Under the pieces are notes generated by a model. It was not told the origin of the DNA. It saw only the letters and a list, made by a program, of their open reading frames with translations, and did no database searches. A stretch of 9,752 nucleotides of DNA from an uncultured Coriobacteriaceae bacterium (lineage in GTDB: Bacteria > Actinomycetota > Coriobacteriia > Coriobacteriales > Eggerthellaceae), in contig USJN01000039.1 in assembly GCA_900554945.1 (NCBI GenBank), forward strand, positions 1 to 9,752, given 5' to 3'. Made by a program: the position numbers and the translations under genes. Shown piece by piece: positions 6,890 through 9,752 of the stretch (the stretch's first letter is position 1; the number at the start of each line of letters is the position of its first letter).

Positions 6890-7654
6890 ATGCTTGCCAA
6901 GCGAGTGATTCCCTGCATGGACGTAAAGGATGGGCGCGTCGTCAAGGGCGTGAACTTCGTGAACCTGCGCGACGCGGGCGACCCGATCGAGCTTGCGCAG
7001 CGCTATGACGAGCAGCGCGCCGACGAGGTCATATTCCTCGACATCACGGCGACGAGCGACGATCGCGCCACCACCGTCGAACTTGCGAGCCGCGCGTCCG
7101 AGCAGCTGCACCTGCCCTATTGCGTCGGCGGCGGGTTTCGAAGCGTCGCCGACATCCGCAAGATGATCGCGGCGGGCGCCGACAAGGTGTCGGTGAACTC
7201 TGCCGCTGTTGCGAACCCCGAGCTCATCACGCAGGCGGCGACCGCGTTCGGCACGCAGGCGATCCTCTGTGCGATCGACGCGAAGCAGCGCGCCGACAAC
7301 CCTAACAAGTGGGAGGTCTATGTCCACGGCGGCCGCAAGGCGACGGGAATCGACGCCGTCGAGTGGGCGCAAGAGGCGGCGCGGCGCGGCGCGGGCGAGA
7401 TCCTGCTCACGAGCATGGATCGCGACGGCAGCCGCGACGGGTTCGACTGCGCCCTTACGCGAGCCGTGGCGCGCGCGGTGAACATCCCCGTTATCGCGAG
7501 CGGCGGCGTCGGCAAGATCGAGCACTTCGCCGAGGGTATTTTGGAAGGCGAGGCCGACGCCGTACTTGCCGCAAGCGTGTTCCATTTCGGCGAGATGACC
7601 GTGCGCCAGGTGAAGGAGTACATGCGCTCGCAGGGCATTCCCGTGCGCTTGTAA
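6890..7654 (+). CDS. hisF: IGP synthase cyclase subunit
   Basis: HisF is the cyclase subunit of imidazole-glycerol-phosphate synthase and partner of HisH. It combines PRFAR with ammonia to give IGP and AICAR, the latter feeding back into purine synthesis. The 254-residue length is typical, and the two half-barrels resemble HisA. Seen are [18 protein letters not shown] with catalytic D11, FLDITAT (49-55), the phosphate motif VGGGFR (79-84, usually GGGIR), CAIDAK with catalytic D130, LLTSMDRDG (172-180), and the second phosphate motif IASGGVG (202-208). AAGGAG (6878-6883) overlaps the hisA stop codon and is 6 nt from the ATG, giving tight coupling to hisA (3 nt between the genes). Confidence 0.97.
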   Translation: MLAKRVIPCMDVKDGRVVKGVNFVNLRDAGDPIELAQRYDEQRADEVIFLDITATSDDRATTVELASRASEQLHLPYCVGGGFRSVADIRKMIAAGADKVSVNSAAVANPELITQAATAFGTQAILCAIDAKQRADNPNKWEVYVHGGRKATGIDAVEWAQEAARRGAGEILLTSMDRDGSRDGFDCALTRAVARAVNIPVIASGGVGKIEHFAEGILEGEADAVLAASVFHFGEMTVRQVKEYMRSQGIPVRL

Positions 7655-7704
7655 TGCGCAGCCGCCACAAGCAAGTCGTGCAAATCGAAAGGACCCTAAC
7701 GAAC

Positions 7705-8034
7705 ATGACAGCGACCGACATCATCCCCGAGCTCACCTACAACGAGGCCGGCCTCATTCCCTGCATCGTGCAGGACGCAAAAACCCGCGAGGTCCTCATG
7801 ATGGCGTGGATGAACGAAGAATCCGTGCGTCTCACGCTGGAGCAGCGCACAACCTGGTTCTTCTCGCGCAGCCGCCAGGAGCTCTGGCACAAGGGCGGCA
7901 CGTCCGGCAACACGCAAGCGCTCATCGAGCTGCGCTACGACTGCGACGCCGACTGCCTGCTCGCATTGGTGGACCCCGCAGGCCCCGCCTGCCACACGGG
8001 CAACACCACCTGTTTCTACCGCGTGATGGGGTAG
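7705..8034 (+). CDS. hisI: Phosphoribosyl-AMP cyclohydrolase
   Basis: HisI opens the purine ring of phosphoribosyl-AMP to give ProFAR. At 109 residues it is the stand-alone cyclohydrolase, without the C-terminal HisE pyrophosphatase found in HisIE fusions. Diagnostic motifs are [11 protein letters not shown] (30-40), [16 protein letters not shown] (54-69), YDCDADC (78-84) and [11 protein letters not shown] (94-104). By family knowledge C80, C96 and C103 bind zinc, and D79, D81 and D83 bind the second metal. The open frame extends far upstream inside hisF, but AAAGGA (7688-7693), 11 nt before ATG 7705, and the family's N-terminus set the start. It follows hisF by 50 nt and is the last his gene of the cluster. 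Confidence 0.96.
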   Translation: MTATDIIPELTYNEAGLIPCIVQDAKTREVLMMAWMNEESVRLTLEQRTTWFFSRSRQELWHKGGTSGNTQALIELRYDCDADCLLALVDPAGPACHTGNTTCFYRVMG

Positions 8035-8160
8035 ACCCCCGAAACTCGCTCGCCGCCACCCGCTTCGTTGGCGCCGCCCCTTCTCGCTGCCGTCGCACGC
8101 CCGAGGACTCGCCAGTGTGTGCGCTTCCTGCTGTTTCGCCGCGCGGCAGGCAACCTTCGG

Positions 8161-8180
8161 TAGAATCGATAGGTCCTATC
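8161..8180 (+). promoter_or_regulatory. Putative uppP promoter -10 box with adjoining dyad
   Basis: TAGAAT (8161-8166) matches the -10 consensus at five of six positions and sits about 60 nt before the uppP start. No good -35 is visible at the right distance. Immediately downstream, GATAGG-T-CCTATC (8168-8180) is a perfect 13-nt dyad around one central base. It would cover the transcription start, the position of a repressor operator. The stem is too short to be a terminator and has no T-run. The rest of the 190-nt gap after hisI shows no gene and no clear terminator; a GGGG-TAGA-CCCC hairpin overlaps the hisI stop but lacks a T-run. Confidence 0.35.
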
Positions 8181-8224
8181 CGAGCGCGACAAACAGCGCA
8201 TCGCGCACGCACGAAAGCTCATAC

Positions 8225-9190
8225 ATGATTATCGAAATCCTGAAAGCCCTGCTCGAGGGCATTGTCGAAGGCATCACCGAATGGCTGCCCATCTCGTCGA
8301 CCGGACACATGATCCTCATCGACGAGTTCGTGAAACTGCAGGTATCCGATCAGTTCCTCGCCCTGTTCCTCGTGGTCATCCAGATCGGCGCGATCCTCGC
8401 CGTCATCATCATGTACTTCCACAAGCTCAACCCCTTCAGCTTCAAGAAGACGCCGGCGCAGCGCAAAAGCACCTGGCGGCTGTGGGGCATGGTCGTCATC
8501 GGGTGCATTCCGGCGGCGGTGTTCGGCTTCGCGCTCGACGATTGGGTAAACGAGCATTTTTACAACAAGGTCTGCGTTGCCGCGATGCTCATTTTGTACG
8601 GCATCATCTTCATCGTGCTCGAACGCCGCAACCATCGTCGCTTTCAGGAGGCCCGCGCAGGACTCGCGCTTTCCGGGCCGCGCCCGCGCGGCAAACATGC
8701 CCGCGTCGACGCCCAGGCGCACGCAACAAGCGAGCAGCTCGATGCCCGCGCAGAAGAGCAGCTGTTCAAGATCACCGACGTCGACGACATTGACTGGAAG
8801 ACCGCACTCAAGATCGGCCTCTTCCAGGTGCTCGCGATCATTCCGGGAACAAGCCGCTCGGGGGCCACAATCATCGGCGGCATGCTCACCGGCTGCTCGC
8901 GCACCGCGGCGGCGGAGTTCACGTTCTTCCTGGCCATCCCCGTAATGCTTGGCTGGGGCGCGGTTAAAGCCGCGAAGTTCGTGCTCGCAGGCGTCGCCAT
9001 GACCACGACCGAAGTCGCCGTGCTCGTCACAGGCGTCGTGTCCGCGTTCATCATGTCGATCATCTCGATCAAGTTCCTCATGGGCTACATCAAGAAGAAC
9101 GACTTCACCGCCTTCGGCATCTACCGCATTATCGTGGGCGTGCTCGTCCTTGCCTACTTCGCGTTCGAGACCATGGGCATGCTTCCGTAG
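8225..9190 (+). CDS. uppP: Undecaprenyl-diphosphate phosphatase
   Basis: UppP (BacA) is an integral membrane enzyme that dephosphorylates undecaprenyl diphosphate to regenerate the carrier lipid for peptidoglycan and other envelope polymers; in E. coli, overproduction gives bacitracin resistance. The two family motifs are clear: EGIVEGITEWLPISSTGH (11-28; E15, E19, S25 and H28 correspond to known active-site positions) and PGTSRSGATIIGG (207-219, with R211). Hydrophobic stretches at about 44-65, 87-103, 116-132, 193-206, 231-256, 263-283 and 298-316 fit the multi-span fold. The protein has 321 residues against the usual 265-280. The extra length is a hydrophilic Ala/Arg/Glu-rich segment at about 134-185, between the two halves. 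The upstream frame has a GTG at 8117, but the family N-terminus fits ATG 8225. Only a weak GAAAG precedes the start. Confidence 0.94.
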   Translation: MIIEILKALLEGIVEGITEWLPISSTGHMILIDEFVKLQVSDQFLALFLVVIQIGAILAVIIMYFHKLNPFSFKKTPAQRKSTWRLWGMVVIGCIPAAVFGFALDDWVNEHFYNKVCVAAMLILYGIIFIVLERRNHRRFQEARAGLALSGPRPRGKHARVDAQAHATSEQLDARAEEQLFKITDVDDIDWKTALKIGLFQVLAIIPGTSRSGATIIGGMLTGCSRTAAAEFTFFLAIPVMLGWGAVKAAKFVLAGVAMTTTEVAVLVTGVVSAFIMSIISIKFLMGYIKKNDFTAFGIYRIIVGVLVLAYFAFETMGMLP

Positions 9191-9199
9191 AGTCACACT

Positions 9200-9526
9200 A
9201 TGCAATCCCAGCTGAACATCCCTCGCGTCACCTACACTCCCAAACTCGCGACGTACATGCGCAAAAAGGGCTGGCGGCATATCGCCATCGGGCACGCGAG
9301 CGCATGCGGCTGCTGCGTCGACCTGTCGGAGGTGGCCACGCGGTTCGTCGACGACGCGGCGGCGGACAAGCTGCGCACGAAGGGCTGCGTCGAGCTTCAT
9401 GGAGAGCTAGGAAGCGTCCTCGTGGCGCGCGGAATGGAATACGACGACGCAGTTGAGCTGGGGATTCGCAGCTTCTTCGGCGCGAAGGACATCACCGTGC
9501 GCGGCATCAGGTCGTGGAGCTTGTAG
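9200..9526 (+). CDS. Small CGCC-motif protein (CC/Se-motif, HesB-like?)
   Basis: This 108-aa soluble protein has no signal peptide or membrane segment. It starts 9 nt after the uppP stop, so co-transcription with uppP is likely, though no strong Shine-Dalgarno site is visible. The pattern is a Pro-containing N-terminal strand (LNIPRVTYTPKLATYM), a basic stretch KKGWRHIAI (22-30), then a cysteine cluster ACGCCVD (35-41; C36, C38 and C39), a further Cys at 63, and a C-terminal region that probably forms strands. The arrangement recalls small HesB/IscA-like proteins in which one of two adjacent cysteines is selenocysteine in some relatives (a CC/Se motif). Here all are TGC Cys codons. The family link is from memory and pattern; the function is unknown, and redox or metal-sulfur handling would be a guess. 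Confidence 0.6.
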   Translation: MQSQLNIPRVTYTPKLATYMRKKGWRHIAIGHASACGCCVDLSEVATRFVDDAAADKLRTKGCVELHGELGSVLVARGMEYDDAVELGIRSFFGAKDITVRGIRSWSL

Positions 9527-9542
9527 GACACCCTTAGTTGAC

Positions 9543-9664
9543 GCAGAATGGAGCGAAACCGCTAGTTGGGGCTGCGGGACGAAGCGAAACCCTGATTGGG
9601 GCCGAGGGACAGAGCCAAAACCTGGTTGGGGGCTGCTAGATGGAGCTAAACCTCAAGTCGATGG
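9543..9664. repeat. Degenerate tandem repeats, 30-31 nt, about four copies
   Basis: Four units run head to tail: 9543-9573, 9574-9603, 9604-9634 and 9635-9664. Each has a GGA/GAGCNAAACC core followed by a TTGGGG-like block; the last unit keeps GGAGCTAAACC but has lost TTGGGG. Cores begin at about 9548, 9579, 9609 and 9640, a period of 31, 30 and 31 nt. A further ATGGAGC at 9700 lies 60 nt (two periods) after the one at 9640, so decayed copies may continue. There is no open frame through the block and no CRISPR-like conserved repeat/variable spacer pattern. Confidence 0.65.
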
Positions 9665-9693
9665 TCAACTGAGCGAGTTGTGCGACGTTTTTT
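9657..9693 (+). terminator. Possible intrinsic terminator after the CC-motif gene
   Basis: CAACT (9666-9670), loop GAGCG and AGTTG (9676-9680) form a perfect 5-bp hairpin. Outside it, GTCG (9657-9660) can pair with CGAC (9683-9686) across an internal loop. A G and then six T residues (9688-9693) follow directly. Hairpin plus T-tract, 130-160 nt after the last stop codon, fits a weak Rho-independent terminator for the uppP transcript. The stem is short and interrupted, so this is tentative. Confidence 0.4.
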
Positions 9694-9708
9694 CGCTCGA
9701 TGGAGCCC

Positions 9709-9738
9709 TTTACGACTGCCTTGAACACCATCTAAAAT
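9709..9738 (+). promoter_or_regulatory. Possible promoter reading out of the window
   Basis: TAAAAT (9733-9738) resembles a -10 box in the one clearly AT-rich stretch of the right flank. TTTACG (9709-9714) matches the -35 consensus at four positions with an 18-nt spacer. No gene start lies within the window after it, so it can only be tied to a gene beyond the right edge. Confidence 0.25.
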
Positions 9739-9752
9739 TAAAACACCAGGTC

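Noticed and set aside
9314..9320. Selenocysteine in the CC-motif protein
   Set aside because: The codons in the motif are all TGC; there is no in-frame TGA and no need for a SECIS element.
8219..9400. Minus-strand frame opposite uppP and the CC-motif gene
   Set aside because: Shadow frame; the + strand products are recognisable membrane and cysteine-motif proteins.
9543..9664. CRISPR array
   Set aside because: Units are contiguous and degenerate along their whole length, with no constant repeat alternating with unique spacers.
9671..9698. Hairpin GAGCGA/TCGCTC around the T-tract
   Set aside because: It would place the six T residues in the loop, and the competing hairpin at 9657-9686 with the T-tract directly after it is a better terminator model.

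Overview
The window carries a nearly complete histidine biosynthesis operon on the + strand of a GC-rich bacterium, followed by a cell-envelope lipid phosphatase gene and a small cysteine-motif gene. High GC, a short-form HisG fused to HisZ, and the style of the protein sequences suggest an actinobacterium of the Coriobacteriia/Eggerthellaceae type. That placement is an inference from sequence character, since no rRNA or marker gene is present.

Layout: positions 1-246 are intergenic with no credible gene. A likely promoter at 247-274 and a leader of about 230 nt precede the operon hisZG (514-2217), hisD (2266-3591), hisC (3569-4651), hisB (4664-5257), hisH (5267-6115), hisA (6149-6886), hisF (6890-7654) and hisI (7705-8034). 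Genes are tightly spaced or overlapping, and several ribosome binding sites overlap the previous stop codon, so one polycistronic unit is likely. A 190-nt gap with its own promoter-like element and a dyad precedes uppP (8225-9190). A 108-aa CC-motif protein (9200-9526) follows after 9 nt. The last 226 nt hold degenerate 30-31-nt tandem repeats, a possible terminator and a promoter-like AT-rich end.

Pathway: HisZG condenses PRPP with ATP. HisI hydrolyses phosphoribosyl-AMP, and HisA isomerises the resulting ProFAR. HisH and HisF convert PRFAR to imidazole-glycerol phosphate (IGP) plus AICAR, HisB dehydrates IGP, HisC transaminates, and HisD performs the two terminal oxidations. The phosphoribosyl-ATP pyrophosphatase (HisE) and the histidinol-phosphate phosphatase are not encoded here and must be elsewhere or replaced.

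The most unusual element is inside hisH. About 65-70 extra codons, made of nested inverted repeats plus in-frame direct repeats, sit between two conserved segments of the glutaminase without breaking the frame. This looks like a palindromic repeat element that inserted into a protein-coding gene and is tolerated, analogous in behaviour to the Rickettsia palindromic elements. Also notable are the HisZ-HisG fusion and an enlarged hydrophilic loop in UppP.
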